The notes beneath the pieces are model-generated. The model was not told the origin of the DNA. It made no database searches and saw only the letters and a program-made list of their open reading frames with translations. Below, piece by piece: positions 1-11,889 of a stretch of DNA of 64,000 bases (position 1 is its first letter; each line of letters opens with the position of its first letter). Made by a program: the position numbers and the translations under genes. This DNA comes from Rosa chinensis (taxonomy: Eukaryota > Streptophyta > Magnoliopsida > Rosales > Rosaceae): contig NC_037090.1 of the NCBI RefSeq assembly GCF_002994745.2, positions 18,030,001 to 18,094,000 on the forward strand, in the 5' to 3' direction.

Positions 1-800
1 ACGCACCTGGTCTGTCTCCTTAGAAGGCTTACACGGTGAGACCGCCTGACAAACACCTTGGGCATGGTATATTAGATTACACTTCCTGCATTTACCAATC
101 AAGTTCTTGAGAAAGAAATCTATCTCAGCCACGACACTAGGAGCAATCTTGAGGGCCATTTTCTGGAAGAAAGGTTTGGAGATTTCATGTGCTACCCGAA
201 CCCTAATCTTACCAGAGTTGTCAAATGGCTTTTGATCTAACTCTTGGTACGTCCCGACCATGGAGGCCACATTCATGATTGTCTGTTTCTCTTCTAGAGC
301 TGGTAGGATGTTATTGATTCTCACCCAAAAGTACAGGGTGTCTAGCGGTACCAATTGAGGAGCAATAAAGCCATCATAGTCTTGCATGATCACAAGAGCT
401 TTGTTGAAATACCACGACCCCCCTCTGAGTACCTTGTTTCAATCCTTTCGATGATGGAAAGAGAAGATATACTGGTTTGGAGGCGATCTTGCACCTTGAA
501 CGAGCCATCTAGCACCCAAATACGTTGAAAATGACATTGCAGATCCATAGTGTTGCATGCTTTCCTCGTCAAAGGACGAGTCAACAAGAAAGCTTGGGAT
601 CCCCGCTTGGTGGATTTGCCAGTCATGTGGGAGATATCAACAATATCGCCCTGGCCAAAGCCAGAGAGGCGGCAAAAGTGGCTGTGACATCCTCGATGGA
701 GCCCATCTTGTAGTAGGAGGAGGGCGCCGTAAGCAAATCGTCGCTAGGGTTTCGTTGTTTTTGGAGCGCGGCAGAGAGGCAGCGCCTAGGGTGTTTTCCT
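1..800 (-). pseudogene. LINE ORF1 (DUF4283/zinc-knuckle) fragment, cut by window edge
   Basis: On the minus strand a start codon at 706 opens MGSIEDVTATFAASLALA, the same N-terminus as the related copies near 5229 and 6841. A TGA follows about 27 codons in, and the reading then continues in other frames: a DUF4283-like stretch with LLTRPLTRKA and FQRIWVLDGSFKV (about 626-390), then FWVRINNILPALEEKQ, and finally a CX2CX4HX4C zinc knuckle (CRKCNLIYHAQGVC, about 95-52). This order (DUF4283 then knuckle) is that of ORF1 of plant L1-like LINEs, an RNA-binding nucleocapsid-like protein. Frameshifts and stops make it a pseudogene. About 90 bases upstream of the ATG look like a LINE 5' UTR with the usual ACCCTAG-type run. 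The rest of the element lies outside the window. Confidence 0.8.
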
Positions 801-961
801 ATAATTAGATTTAATCAATATGTATGTGTGTGTTTGTGTATTTGATGAAATCAACATATATTATTTATTTGAGAACCAAAATATTTTTCATATTGCAAAA
901 AAAGAAAATAATAATAATAAATTTGGATTAATTTTTTTATTTTTTATTTTATTTTTATAAT

Positions 962-1450
962 TGTCTACTGTTTCTGGTGGCTTTCTCCGGGTACCTCACA
1001 CAGAATGCTATACCGTCTGGGGTACCGATCCAACTCCTAAATCCTGTATCAAGAACACAACGTTAGAGGGGTAAACCGTACCGGACGGTTTACACCTCTC
1101 CGATGCCTGAGTGAGAAACTAATAGATGTGTATCAAGTAAATAGTGGACAAAGGAGTTATTATCCGTTAAAGGTGGTTGTGCTAATGTCTTTATACTCGA
1201 GCATGGGAAAGGAGTCTCCCTTATCTTCGATGTGGGACACAGGTTGTTCTTCTGATGCCATATCAGCCCTCTTGTTGTGTAAATAGATGGGCTGTGCTGA
1301 CCTTGTCCCGGGCCCTGGGTGCCCGGGGTGGCATCCCATATGAGCCCCGCCATGGTGGGTCGTGAACCCGGCCCATGGCATAGTACTTGGGAGTACCGAT
1401 GGGGCCCAGCCGATAGTGCCAAACTTAGTTGAGACTTCCCCAGTATGTAC
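962..1450 (-). mobile_element. Gypsy-type LTR remnant, probably a solo LTR
   Basis: This GC-richer stretch shares layout and short motifs with the two clear Tat-type LTRs at 15982-16500 and 51644-52158: an early CTCTCCGATGCCTGAGT block, a central TTCGATGTGGGAC block, and an end in GTATGTACA. These are typical of one LTR family read from its 3' side. Overall similarity is low and I see no convincing target-site duplication, so the borders are approximate. Confidence 0.4.
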
Positions 1451-2782
1451 ATCTACTTTTTCGGCCCCTCCAAGAATCAATATTTGGTTCTGCCACTGGA
1501 TGAAAGTACAGCAATAATGTAGGCAGCTCACTTACAAATTAATAACAAATTTTTGAAGATACAGATTTAATCGTTCAAGGGTGTTATGGTAAAATTAAGG
1601 AGGTATACTTAGCTTTTTTAATATTCGAAAAAGTGAATTGGAGGTTTAGAAGTATGAGAGGTCCAAATATAAAATTTAGAGGTCTAACTAGAATTGAGAA
1701 TTGCATAACATTAAGAAGAAAATTTAAATACACATTCCTATTATTTTATATTTCAAATCAAATTTTATAGGTAGGTTAAATTATCAAAACAGACATCTAT
1801 GTATTAGAAGAATTTTTTTTTTGAATTGTGCCTATGTTCTTTTCAGAAAAAATAAAATAAAAAAAATATATATACCAAAATAGACATTTGGATTTTCTTT
1901 TTGGACAATAACATTTAGTATTTTATTGTAGAGTTCTTCCATCCATACCTCTATTATTTGTATTTGGACCTCCTGCAATATTTTTACCACTATACTTCTA
2001 GTTTTTCCCTTATTGGTTTCTCTCTACACCTCCCTTCCTAGCTCCACTATGATCTGCAATCTGCACCCATCAGCATCTTCATCCAAAAAGGTTTCTACGC
2101 ACCCTAAATGATAGTTTCATTGCTCAAGTTGACTCCCCTACTTCTATAGAAGCAATCTCAAGGGCCTCAACAACATCTTGTGTCATTTAAAGGGGAATAT
2201 GAAACAAAATTATATTTTGGAAACCTAGAAGAATTCCAAATGAAACAGCACAACCTATGCAGCATCTATTTGTCTATTTTATTTCAGTCATTAATTTGGA
2301 CCATTTATATATCTATTGCCAATATTGTATTAAACACGTATGAGATCAGTAATGAGCTTGCTTGTTCCTCAAATTGGGTGTTAGGTATTATCAATGTAAC
2401 AATGTTTATGAACTTGAAACATAGAATTTTGGTAATAGAAAATCTTTAAAATGTACTTTGTTTGTATGAGAGAGAGAGGGAGACGCTACCAACTGGAGGT
2501 TTTTTTTTTTAGCTTAATTATATCAAGGGTAAATTAGTCTTGTGAAATGTTCAAAAATTGCAATAGGTCCAACTACCGATTTTGGAGGTATGAATATAAC
2601 TTCTATTTATTTCATTAGTTTTTTTAAATATGTAGTTTTCGTTGTGCAGACTATATTGAACAAGTAGTGCATGTTCATCTTGCAGGCCATATTGAATAAT
2701 TAACATTCCTATTTATGTGTGTGTGTGTGTACACACTCAGACGCATACTGCTACTCGGTATTCCCTGGGTATTCTCTAGGGT
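1451..2782. other. AT-rich intergenic DNA, no gene seen
   Basis: Homopolymer-rich AT sequence with short GA and GT microsatellite runs near 2469 and 2716. The longest open frame (89 codons near 2180) has no recognisable motif and no coding-like composition. Part of it may be old repeat sequence. Confidence 0.5.
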
Positions 2783-3060
2783 TGGACTGACATTGAAATT
2801 GAGAGTGACTCCACGCTACTTATTGCAACCCTAAAATAGGAGGGAGATGATTTTTCTGAGGTAAGTCGAGTTTTGGAGGATTGTAAGTCGTATTTGATGG
2901 CTTTTCAATCCATCCAAATCTGACATATCTATAGAGAAGCAAATGTTGTTGTAGATCTTCTGGCACACTTAGCTAACTTATTTGTTTTAGATGGTGTTTG
3001 GTTAGAGGAGACGCTTGCTATTATTGTGGATTTCTCTACAAGGATTATTGTCATTTGTAT
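2783..3060 (+). pseudogene. RNase H-like (RVT_3) domain remnant of a LINE or related element
   Basis: One plus-strand frame reads WTDIEIESDSTLLIATLK, then a stop, then EGDDFSEVSRVLEDCKSYLM, then AFQSIQI, another stop, and HIYREANVVVDLLAHLANLF. The order ESDS, an LxxCK block and HxxREAN-V-D-LA is the signature of the RNase H-like domain (RVT_3) found at the C-terminus of plant LINE ORF2 proteins and in derived non-LTR gene relics. Two in-frame stops and no upstream domain show that it is dead. Confidence 0.7.
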
Positions 3061-3450
3061 TCTGAGGCACGAGGTACATGTTTTATGTCCCCCTCGTTGC
3101 TCAATTATTCTATAATAAACTGAACTGGGCCTAGAGCTGAGCCTCCCAACTAGGCAGGTTTCCAAACCCTATTAAAAAAATAAAATACATACTACTACTA
3201 GGCACTAGCTTATGAATTTTAAAGGACTTGCAAATGTTCGAATTTTTTTTGTTGAATTCTAATTGATTGGTCATAATGGTGTTAGGATATAGTAGTAGCT
3301 ATATACAAATACAGCACCAATACATTTGATTATAAATTGAACGATGATAGACCAAAATTTCCAGAATCAGCAAAAATAGAAGAAAATAAAAACGATTCGT
3401 ATTTAGTAAAATATTATAATGAGAAATTAAATGGATGATATATTGAGTAA

Positions 3451-4196
3451 GAGTTTTTCTACTTGAACCTCCAAATTTGCTCACTTGACCTCTATGCTTT
3501 TTACACCTCTTATCAAATACTAAATTTACTCACTAAACCTCACTAAACTTCCTCAAACAACCTCACTCATATAATTTGCAAACAAATTATTATCTTTAAA
3601 ATAAAAAATTTAGTCATTTCAATGATTTAATCACTCTATAAATCTTAACTAAATATACATTTCTTAATCAAACTTGAGTTTTAAAAATTAATGTCTAATC
3701 AATAAGAAAATGCCATGAACTATTATGTTTTTAAAATTTTTTTTTCTATTTTAGCTGTGAAAAAAAAATGAAGAAATCATTTGTTTTTATTCTCAAAAAA
3801 AAAAATCATTCGTTTTTTAATGTTTTTTTTTTTGCAAATATAATGGATGTCATAAATCATAAGAGGATTTATTTTGTTTTCCCACAGCAATATGCGTTCA
3901 ACATATATATCATACATTTTTATGTCACATGATCTTAATCATATTTTAATTCTTATTAAATATATATTATATATGAATGCTTTAATGAGTATGTACTAAA
4001 ATTGGAAAATGAAAATAGATAAGGAATACTATCTAATATTATTGAATTGGAAAGTCTACATAAAATAAATATAATATTTTTTGGGTATAATTATTGTCCT
4101 TAACAGTCATTTTATAGTAGGTTATGTATGTCATTTAATAATTCATAATAGAGTGATGTCAAGTGAGCAGATTTGGAGGTCCCAATAGAAACTCTC
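3451..4196. mobile_element. Mutator-type MITE with 9-bp target duplication
   Basis: The ends are inverted repeats. The left end reads GAGTTTTTCTACTTGAACCT and continues with CCAAATTTGCTCACTTGACC; the right end read in reverse gives GAGAGTTTCTATTGGGACCT followed by CCAAATCTGCTCACTTGAC. The perfect 9-bp direct repeat ATTGAGTAA flanks it at 3442-3450 and 4197-4205, the length expected of the Mutator superfamily. The interior is AT-rich and non-coding. Confidence 0.75.
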
Positions 4197-4205
4197 ATTG
4201 AGTAA

Positions 4206-4555
4206 GAGTGTGTATTTAAAACTTCTCTAATATTAAACCGTTGAAATGTTTACTACAGAGGTCCAGTCAATACACGTTTGAAATGCATGAAACATAAATG
4301 GCTCGAAGCTTATGAGCTAAAAGTTCAATATATTGTAAAGGAAATTATTTGGTTGTTCATCTCAATCACAAAGTCAAATCCAAATTTATATCTTCCTCCT
4401 TCTTCCCTCCATGGGCTTTGAGACCTTCAAGTTTTTTGGCCTCATCAGCATGTGGCATGAAGTGTCTACTTTGTGAGTGTCCAACTGCAACATCTTTAGA
4501 TTTTTTACTTTCTTTATATGTTACCTGTTACAAAATCATTTAGTTTTTTTTTGGG
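4206..4555. other. Intergenic, no gene seen
   Basis: AT-rich DNA with a 64-codon open frame at 4349 that resembles nothing I know. No repeats with clear ends. Confidence 0.4.
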
Positions 4556-4964
4556 GCTAAATACTAGTTACTATCCTGTGGTTTAGGTCCAAAATCAATT
4601 CAGTCCCTAGACTTCTAATTTCATCAAAAACACCCCTGCACTTTCAATTTTGATCTAATAGGTCCAATTCGTTAATATTCTGTTATGAGTTCAAGTTATA
4701 GTTGGATTATTTGTTAAAAAACTATTTATTTTATAGTAGGACTCACTCCTAAATTGACTATGCAGGCTACCTCGACACCACATCATAAAACATAGGCCAT
4801 ATATGAGCCACATTAACAAGTTAAATAACTTCAATTATTGGAAAATAACAAATTGGACCTATTATATCAAAATTGAAAGTGCAGGGGTGTTTTTGATGAA
4901 ATTAAAAGTTTAGGGACTGAATTGATTTGGGACCCAAACTACAGGGTAGTAATCAGTATTTAGC
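4556..4964. repeat. Fold-back (palindromic) MITE
   Basis: The left arm beginning GCTAAATACTAGTTACTATC is matched in reverse orientation by the right arm ending GATAG/GTAATCAGTATTTAGC. Complementarity runs for over 100 bases per arm (for example AATTCAGTCCCTAGACTT against the right arm, and the GCACTTTCAATTTTGAT block). T-runs on both sides obscure any target duplication. The superfamily is uncertain; Mutator-like fold-backs elsewhere in the window look similar. Confidence 0.7.
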
Positions 4965-5228
4965 TTTTTTTTTTTTTAGAAGTACTAATTCTAAATGAAT
5001 ACATATCCAATCTTTATGAGCAGCGTTAGCTGACCATGGATCGTCAACCTAGAATTATCTCGTCAATAATATACTAATTGTTCACTTATAATAGTTAACA
5101 ATAATCCATTTAGGTATGGGAGTATCAAGAGCCACTTCTGTCTTACTTCTCTCTAGGGTTTCAACGCTTTAGGGTTAGGGTTTCTTTATGTGAGAGAGTT
5201 TCAGCGAGATTTCAAGTTTCTTCGTACC

Positions 5229-6459
5229 ATGGAGGACATTGACGCAATGGTAGCACGATTAGCGTCGTCTTTGGTGTTGGCAGAGGGGAAGAAAGCAATG
5301 GATCTAAGGCCATCCAAAGGCAAGGGTCTATGTCAACCGGAGGTATATATGGTTGGCAAGTTGCTCACAACTTGGGAGTATAGGAAACGATCTTTTTTGG
5401 GGATCTTTCAATCTGTATGGATGTCGATGGGGATCTTAGGGTGGAGTCGGCAGCAAGGGACCAGGTTCTGTTCACATTCTTGGATCTGGTGGATCGCGCT
5501 TTTTTTTGGTATGGCAGCCTTGGGGTTTCAACTGAGCCCATGTAGCAATGGCAAAATATGATGGTATTGAACTAGTTGAACAGGTGCTATTGCAATGTTC
5601 TTCCTATTGGGTTACACTGTTGGATGTGCTGCTGGTGTTCAGATCTCAAAGAGTGATGCGAATGATTGGCAGCACCATTGGTGATATGAAGGAGTGGAAA
5701 ATGCCAGCTTTCTGGCAAGAGGTGTTTTGGGTCAGGGTGGAGATCGAGTCTTCCCAGCCCATACTTTCTCAACTCCTTTTTCTGTTGGAAGATCGAGTAG
5801 AGGTGCTGGTTCGGTTCCGTTTCGACAAACTGTTCGGCAGGTGTAACAGGTGCGGATTTGTAACCCCTATGGGGTTACCATGCTTTGGACCGGTACTGGA
5901 GGATGGTGTTGGACATGTCAGGCCTCGTTCAGGTGGGCAGAATAGCGGTGATGGTGAGGCAACATTGGCGGTCAGAGCAGGGAAGGCTAGGTCAAATAAC
6001 AGTTGCCCTACTTTGGTCTTCAAGGCACAGGTTCCTTCTGGGATAGTTGAACCTTTGCCTTCCATGTCTGCAGGCTCATTCCTTCCTCAGAAGACTCAGC
6101 GTCAAGTCACCATCTGAGAGATTGAAGAAAACACTAATCATACATCTCCAATTACAGGGAAGAGGAAATGAATGGGTGATGTTTCGGTGTCCCTGAAGAA
6201 GCCAAGACTGAGTTTGGCTATTGGTAAGCGCAGTATGAGTTTAATTGAACCTGCTATGAGCAAGTCAAATAAGAAGAAGCATGGTCGACCTACTGGTAGT
6301 CTAAACAAGATGCCCTATGGTACTGCTGGTAAGGGAAATAAAAACAAAGATGCAAGTAATGGGAAGAAGAAGGCCTCCAAGGCCCGGAAGAATTTGAATG
6401 AGGACTTGGTTAATGCTGGTGACTCCAACCCTAAAGGGAAGGAGTTGGCTCTATTTTAA
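5229..6459 (+). pseudogene. LINE ORF1 copy A (DUF4283, degenerate zinc knuckle, basic tail)
   Basis: The reading starts at the ATG of MEDIDAMVARLASSLVLAEG (5229), the usual N-terminus of this ORF1 family. VGKLLTTWEYRKRSFLGIFQ follows, then frameshifts within the DUF4283 region. FWVRVEIESSQPILSQLLFL leads to RCNRCGFVTPMGLPC near 5840-5885, where the CX2CX4HX4C knuckle has Pro in place of His. The tail (6172-6459) is Lys-rich, with KKHGRPTGSLNK, an AT-hook-like Gly-Arg-Pro core. The protein would bind nucleic acid in the LINE RNP. Multiple frame breaks make it a pseudogene. Confidence 0.7.
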
Positions 6460-6840
6460 GGTTATTTACAATTTTTTCAAGTCTAGTGTATGTGATGGTA
6501 GCTTCTAGGAGCTTTCTGAGATGTTTCTATGTGTCATTTGTACCACAATTGCGTGCCTGGAGAGCGAGGCATAGATGATTGATCTTTCCTTAGGAGCTAA
6601 AGTTATTATAGCATGTACTAGGCTTGCTTTAAGCAAGCGGTAATTTGTAATGATCTGCGATACTTGGGTGAAGTTTTGGTTGTTTCCCCTCCAATATCTT
6701 TACCCTTAAGTGTTGTTAGTCTCTGGCCTTTTTATGGCTGTTGATCTATTTATTCTAAGCGACTCTGAAACCGCTCCCAAACCCTAGTCTTCTTCCTCAT
6801 GGTGGTGCACCCTCTACAACCTTTATTTTACTGCAAAATG

Positions 6841-7754
6841 ATGTCCATTGACGACGTTACAGCGAGCTTAGCTGCATCTCTCGCCCTAGCGGGCTCTGAT
6901 ATCCTTAACATCTTGCACTTGAACTGCTCAAAAGAATGGCCAAACTCTCAGGCTTTTCTTATGGCCAAACCTATGGCAAAGAAACAGTTTGGCACTCAGG
7001 ATTTGCAGCGTCATTTCCGACGCATTTGGGTCCTCAGTGGAGCCTTCAAGGTCTAAGACAGTACCCAAGGTCGCTTTGTCTTCTCCTTTGATCTGAAACG
7101 TGATCGAAACAAGGTTTTAAGGTGAGGGTCGTGGTACTTTAACAGAGCTCCTATTCTGCTACAGCAGTATGATGGCCTGGAAGATCCACTCGCCATCTCC
7201 ATGAATTTGATCTTTTTTTTTTTGGGTCAAAATCACAGGACTGGAGGCACCAGGTTCATCCCTAACATCCCAATTTTCAGGTTTTTTTTTATCTTCGTTT
7301 TCAGAATGGAGCGTTCCGGTTTCAGGGGCTGCAAACACCTCTATTGCCACCAATTGCACGCAATCTATTTGGCAATCCTGCTATGCTCAAGCACCGCTGG
7401 CCTATTGTGGTGCGTAATGTTGATCTAAGGTCTACTGAAGAAGCAAATGCCATAGCCTTAGTTCTTGTGGAAGCTGAGTCATCAGCTATGAAAAGAAGCA
7501 GGCCTATATGGCCATATACATCCCCAAAGAAACTGAAAATTCTCTTTAGTGAAGGTGAGGCTGCTGCTAGCTCATCTATACAGCCAAAGAAGCTGAAAGT
7601 CCCGAAATTCCACACCAAATTCTCTGCTAAATCTTTGGGTCTCATTGAAGCTCCGGGAGGTGTCTTAGTTCTGAAGGAAGGATTGTTCCCTAAGGAAGCT
7701 ATGCAAGTGGTCAAAGTGGAACAGAAGAAGAAAAGAGGCAGGCCATTAGGGTAA
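6841..7754 (+). pseudogene. LINE ORF1 copy B, internally deleted, AT-hook-like tail
   Basis: MSIDDVTASLAASLALAGSD begins at about 6841. FLMAKPMAKKQFGTQDLQRH and FRRIWVLSGAFKV follow, ending in a stop at 7056; FVFSFDLKRDRNKVLR and SWYFNRAPILLQQYDG continue past it. The zinc-knuckle region is missing. After an A/T-rich patch the frame from 7344 gives a Lys/Ser-rich C-terminal segment with KKLKVPKF and ending KKKRGRPLG (AT-hook-like). The 3' UTR (to 8080) ends in a short A-run at the target duplication. Confidence 0.7.
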
Positions 7755-8106
7755 AAAAACAAGAACTCTTCCAAGAGGAAGAAGATTGTAGCTGAAGAGG
7801 TGCTTAGTGTGCTATGCCCTGGAAAACCTCCTAGCCTAGTGTTAAGGGTAAGGAGAAAATTTAGTTTTTATTTTCTTTTGAACTATGTTTATTTACTTGT
7901 CTTTAGTAACATAGTTTATAGGCTTTCTTGAATAAATGAGCATGTGTACCGTCAAGTGATCGGACCTAACCTATGTATTGCTGTGGTTTATGACAAACTC
8001 TTTATCTACCAATAGATGGTAGAGGGAGGATATGTAATGGTTCTTTCTGGCCTGAGTATTAATTTATCAACATGATATTATTTCAAAAAAATAATCCATT
8101 TAGGTA

Positions 8107-9126
8107 AACAACATTTCAAAAAGCATATTTTCATCATGAATTCAATTGCCATATGTTCACCTCTAAAAGAGTTACTTTTGCCACAAACACCATATTGAAC
8201 AAGTAAATTCGGTCATGAACGAGCTCACCTGTTCTTGTTTTTGTTCAAGTGTTGCCATGTTGAGGACTTCTTTCATTGCTTTATACGATCGAAATCGCTT
8301 TTTGGTATGTGGTTCATAGTAATACTGCAATTTTAGTGTTGAGTTATTTTTTTATTTTTTATAACTGAAGAAAAATAGAAACACAACTACAACAAAACTC
8401 CTCTAGAAACACTCCCTCTTAGCTTATCCAGATGGAACGTTGGGAAATATATGTTCAGTTGTTGATTATTATTAAAAAAAAAAAGTAATTTTGATTTTGG
8501 TAGGTTACATAAATATACCACAAAGGAAAAAGTACAAAATTGGATAAAAATTATGTGGATTATGCATGAGATGACATATAATAATACTAGTATTTCTCCA
8601 CACATGCTTTGCATGTGCAAGTTATTATTATTATTTTTCAAAAAATAAAAAAGAAAAAAAGTTGGTTATTATAGAGAAAAGAAAATGGGAGAGCGAAAAG
8701 TGGGTTGTGGGTACTTTTTTTATATAATTTTTTTAATAAAAATATATTTTGTAAATGTCTTAATTATCCTTGTGATTTAATTAATTCTCAAAGTTTATTA
8801 ATCTTTTAGGGTCAATTCTGTCAAAATTTTAGATTTTGGCTAACAAAATCTCTTCTCTTAATAATAATATAGATATAACAACATAATTATTAAGGGAAAT
8901 GAAATCCAACACTTTATATTTTCTTTTAGTACGTATCTTAACATCACATATTTTACAATCCACACAATAAAAAGACAAAACTTAATGGGTAACTTAATAT
9001 TTAAAAAAAAAAAAAAAAAAAACATAGAGTGTGGATTGTAAAATAGAGTGTAAATTTCACTCCCCGTTGTTAATTTCAAAAATAGGTTAGAAGAATAATG
9101 GATAATAGTCTCAATATAGCAATTTC
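8107..9126. other. AT-rich intergenic, no gene seen
   Basis: Long A and T runs (for example A-run at 9004-9022) and short open frames of biased composition only. No protein or element ends recognised. Confidence 0.5.
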
Positions 9127-9143
9127 AATCTTGAAACTTGTAT

Positions 9144-10264
9144 ATCACTAGAATACGTAACACTAAAAAAGTAATAATACTACTACTTGTCTAAGGATGG
9201 CTCTGCATCCCCTAAACCCTAGCCGCCTAGGCTTTGGGAATCTAAGTCGCTCTAAGGTCATAGCCGTGAGTTCTCTGGCCGAACTCCAACGTCGATGTTT
9301 GTCGACGAATCTATTGCTCTGTGTCAGAATTTTGTTCTTCGCAAGCCTACTTGTGGGTGACTCTCTCTGGTTCATCCATAACAGATCTGGTGAACCCAGG
9401 ATCGATAATCATGGTGGAAGATCTCAGATTGCAAAGATCCATAAGTCTTCACAAGAGAAGGTAGGAATGGTGGTCATTCCACCACAAGGCGACAACCGAG
9501 TCGACATTGAGGGCTTATCCTCAACACTGTCGTCGACACCGGTATGGACCTTCAGGAACTATTGGGCGCCGTTCAAGAGGTGGAAATCGGGACCGGTACC
9601 GTGGACAGCTAGGACGATGCTATTACCGATCGGGACTGTAGTTGCCTATGGCGATGCGCGTATCAATGAGTCACACTTGAAACAAATTTGGACACTATTG
9701 CTTCCGTTTGCAGTTGTCACCAAGCTTATGACAGTAGCGATGGCGGTGGTGCAGTTGACTGTCGTAGGTCCGACCTCTGTTTTCAAGGAGTGGGCATCTC
9801 TTTTCAGGGTGTACGTCCACAACAAAATGGAGTCAATGGTTTTTGGGGTTTGGCAAAGTTTGGACCAGTATTGGGCTTTGGGTTTTTGGACCCCAAATTG
9901 GAAACATTGGATCTATAGGCCCATTTCATGATGAAGTGCTAGGGTGCCTTCTCTTTTCAGGCACCAACAATTTGCAGATTTTAGCCAAGAAGGTGTCTGC
10001 TGAAGAGGTCCTGAGTGTACTGTACTCAGGTAGCCCTCCTAGCCCTCGCTTGAAGGGGCTATACTATGTCTTACAATTCTCCATAGTTTATAGGCTCACT
10101 TTTAAATAAGTGAGCGATTAGTTCGAATATAGGTGGTCTATTTCTATGTGTCACAATAGATCTCTTACTACACTTTCTTGATCTGTCTAGTCGAAGGCAG
10201 CAGAAGGATATGTAATGACCATCTTGGTATGCGTTAATGAAATCCACATTTCTTTCAAAAAAAA
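9144..10264 (+). mobile_element. Short non-autonomous LINE derivative with 17-bp target duplication
   Basis: AATCTTGAAACTTGTAT occurs at 9127-9143 and again at 10265-10281, the second copy directly after an A-run. The 1.1-kb body begins with an ACCCTAGCCGCC-type 5' UTR (9215) and ends with the same 3' UTR style as the copies at 6460-8090 (GAAGAGGTCCTGAGTGTACT near 10004 against GAAGAGGTGCTTAGTGTGCT near 7795; GGATATGTAATG before the tail in both). A 244-codon open frame runs 9197-9931, but it crosses what look like shifted LINE frames and I do not regard it as a gene. No reverse transcriptase. Confidence 0.8.
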
Positions 10265-10281
10265 AATCTTGAAACTTGTAT

Positions 10282-10870
10282 TTTTTTTTTTTTTTTTAAG
10301 GGAACTAGTATTTTCATTAAAAGAAGATATTATTGGAAACAAAATGGTTTTTGTTTCTTAATTCCTATTGATTTACAAACTTTGCACTGCAATTGAAATA
10401 AACAGATATACCCTAATTATTGTATGACAGCTTGTTAAGTTGATGTATTTTAATTCTTTTCACAACAAAATGTATATGTAGTATGAATCATTTAATGTAA
10501 AAGCATTGTTTTTCTAAGAGTTTCTTCAATTAGCTCCCTATTTGAATTCATTTAACAAAAATTAAGGAGAAGTTAATAAATAACTGAAGGGAAAAAAAAA
10601 AGAGTTCCAATCATGCTCTCTAACGTACACTTCCAAGTTCCAACATAGGAATTTTTTATTTTATTTTTAAATGGTAACGTAGGAAAATTATTAGGAGCTC
10701 CTAATTAAATCTGAGAAGTGAGAAAATGACTCCCAGCGCTCCTAGTGCATTAATTGAACAAATTATCTATTTAAAATTATATTTTTCTATTTTATAATTT
10801 TTTTTTTGTCAATAAGTTTGTTGTATTTAAAAGAAAATGTCTTGATTAACTATCCTGTATTTCCTTTTTA
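10282..10870. other. AT-rich intergenic, no gene seen
   Basis: T-run at the start (just after the LINE insertion), then AT-rich sequence without recognisable features. Confidence 0.5.
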
Positions 10871-11280
10871 GAGGAGCGCTTTAGAGCTAACCAGTTAAAC
10901 TTCATATTAAGAAACAAACCATCTTTTAGAACAACTTTTTGATCACATATCGGCATCTCCACTGTTTAGTTTTTAGGTTACTATAAGTAGATCACTTATG
11001 CAAATTCTCAGCTAGATTGATGATCGTTTGGGTATTCATAATCGTGATTTACTAATTATAAACACGAACGGTTCAGGTTGGACAGATTTGGTTCGTCTAT
11101 TGATTTGATCTAGTTCGATACCGAAACGATCATCAACTTGGATGAAAATTTGCATAAGTGATTTACTCATACGGACCTAAAAGCTGAAAGGTGGAGATGC
11201 CGATATGTGATCGAAAGTTGGTCTAAAAAATGTTTAGCTTCTTAATACTAAACTAACCGGTCAACTCTAGAGCACTTCTC
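10871..11280. repeat. Fold-back MITE
   Basis: The arms pair over most of the length: GAGGAGCGCTTTAGAGCTAA on the left against a right arm that in reverse reads GAGAAGTGCTCTAGAGTTGA. A long matching block around GATCACATATCGGCATCTCC pairs with GGAGATGCCGATATGTGATC. The flanking bases (TCCTTTTTA against ATTCTTTTA) are only a weak 9-bp match. Non-coding. Confidence 0.7.
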
Positions 11281-11845
11281 ATTCTTTTATATTAAAAAAA
11301 ATAAGCAACTTATTTCAAAAGAAAAAATAAAATCAAAATATAAGTAAAAAATGAAAAATAAGAAAAATAAACTTAAAATAATCGTATACTTCCATGTTTC
11401 TCTCCATCTCGATCCGAGAACTCAAATATTACATTTAAAACAAACAAAATGTTACATTATGGCACCGTGTAAAATTGAGCATGATTAGAACAAGATTATA
11501 TTCTTGCAGTTTGAGACAAAAAAAAATCCAACAAACACCGAACCTAAGTGTATGTGAAGAACCTAGTAATTAACTTCATATAGTTCTTTAAGAAAAAAAA
11601 AAACAAATTAGTTCAATTTCGTTGATGGACTTAAAAAACCAAACCATAAAAAAATAGACTTTCAATATAAAACCAAACCAAACAAAAAAAAAAAAAAATT
11701 ACACACAAGTGTCATTTTAAAACTTTAATTGGCCATAAGGCCACTTAATTTTTATTGTACATATAAGACCACTTCCATCTTCCATTTATTATTTTCTTGA
11801 CGATTTTTCCCTCTATACACAAAACAAATAGCCTCTAAAATCAAA

Positions 11846-11849
<4 letters not shown>

Positions 11850-11881
<32 letters not shown>
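11850..11881. repeat. (CT)n microsatellite
   Basis: About 16 uninterrupted CT units at the start of the coding-like interior of the element. Confidence 0.9.
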
Positions 11882-11883
<2 letters not shown>

Positions 11884-11889
11884 TCCTGA

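Larger units (their letters stand above)
5117..8090 (+). mobile_element. Composite insertion of two short LINE derivatives
   Basis: A perfect 16-bp direct repeat, ATAATCCATTTAGGTA, lies at 5101-5116 and 8091-8106. The right copy directly follows a TTTCAAAAAA tail, the standard target-site duplication and A-tail of LINE retrotransposition. Between them are two head-to-tail LINE units, each with its own 5' UTR-like sequence (CTAGGGTTTCAACGCTTTAG near 5152; CCCAAACCCTAGTCTTC near 6776), ORF1 start and 3' UTR. Unit A has no A-tail before unit B. Neither unit contains endonuclease or reverse transcriptase, so the insertion is non-autonomous. Confidence 0.75.

Noticed and set aside
5587..6065. Minus-strand frames within LINE unit A
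   Set aside because: Shadows of the plus-strand ORF1 remnants.
9197..9931. 244-codon open frame as a host gene
   Set aside because: It lies wholly inside a LINE insertion with 17-bp target duplication and mixes LINE frames. No domain seen.
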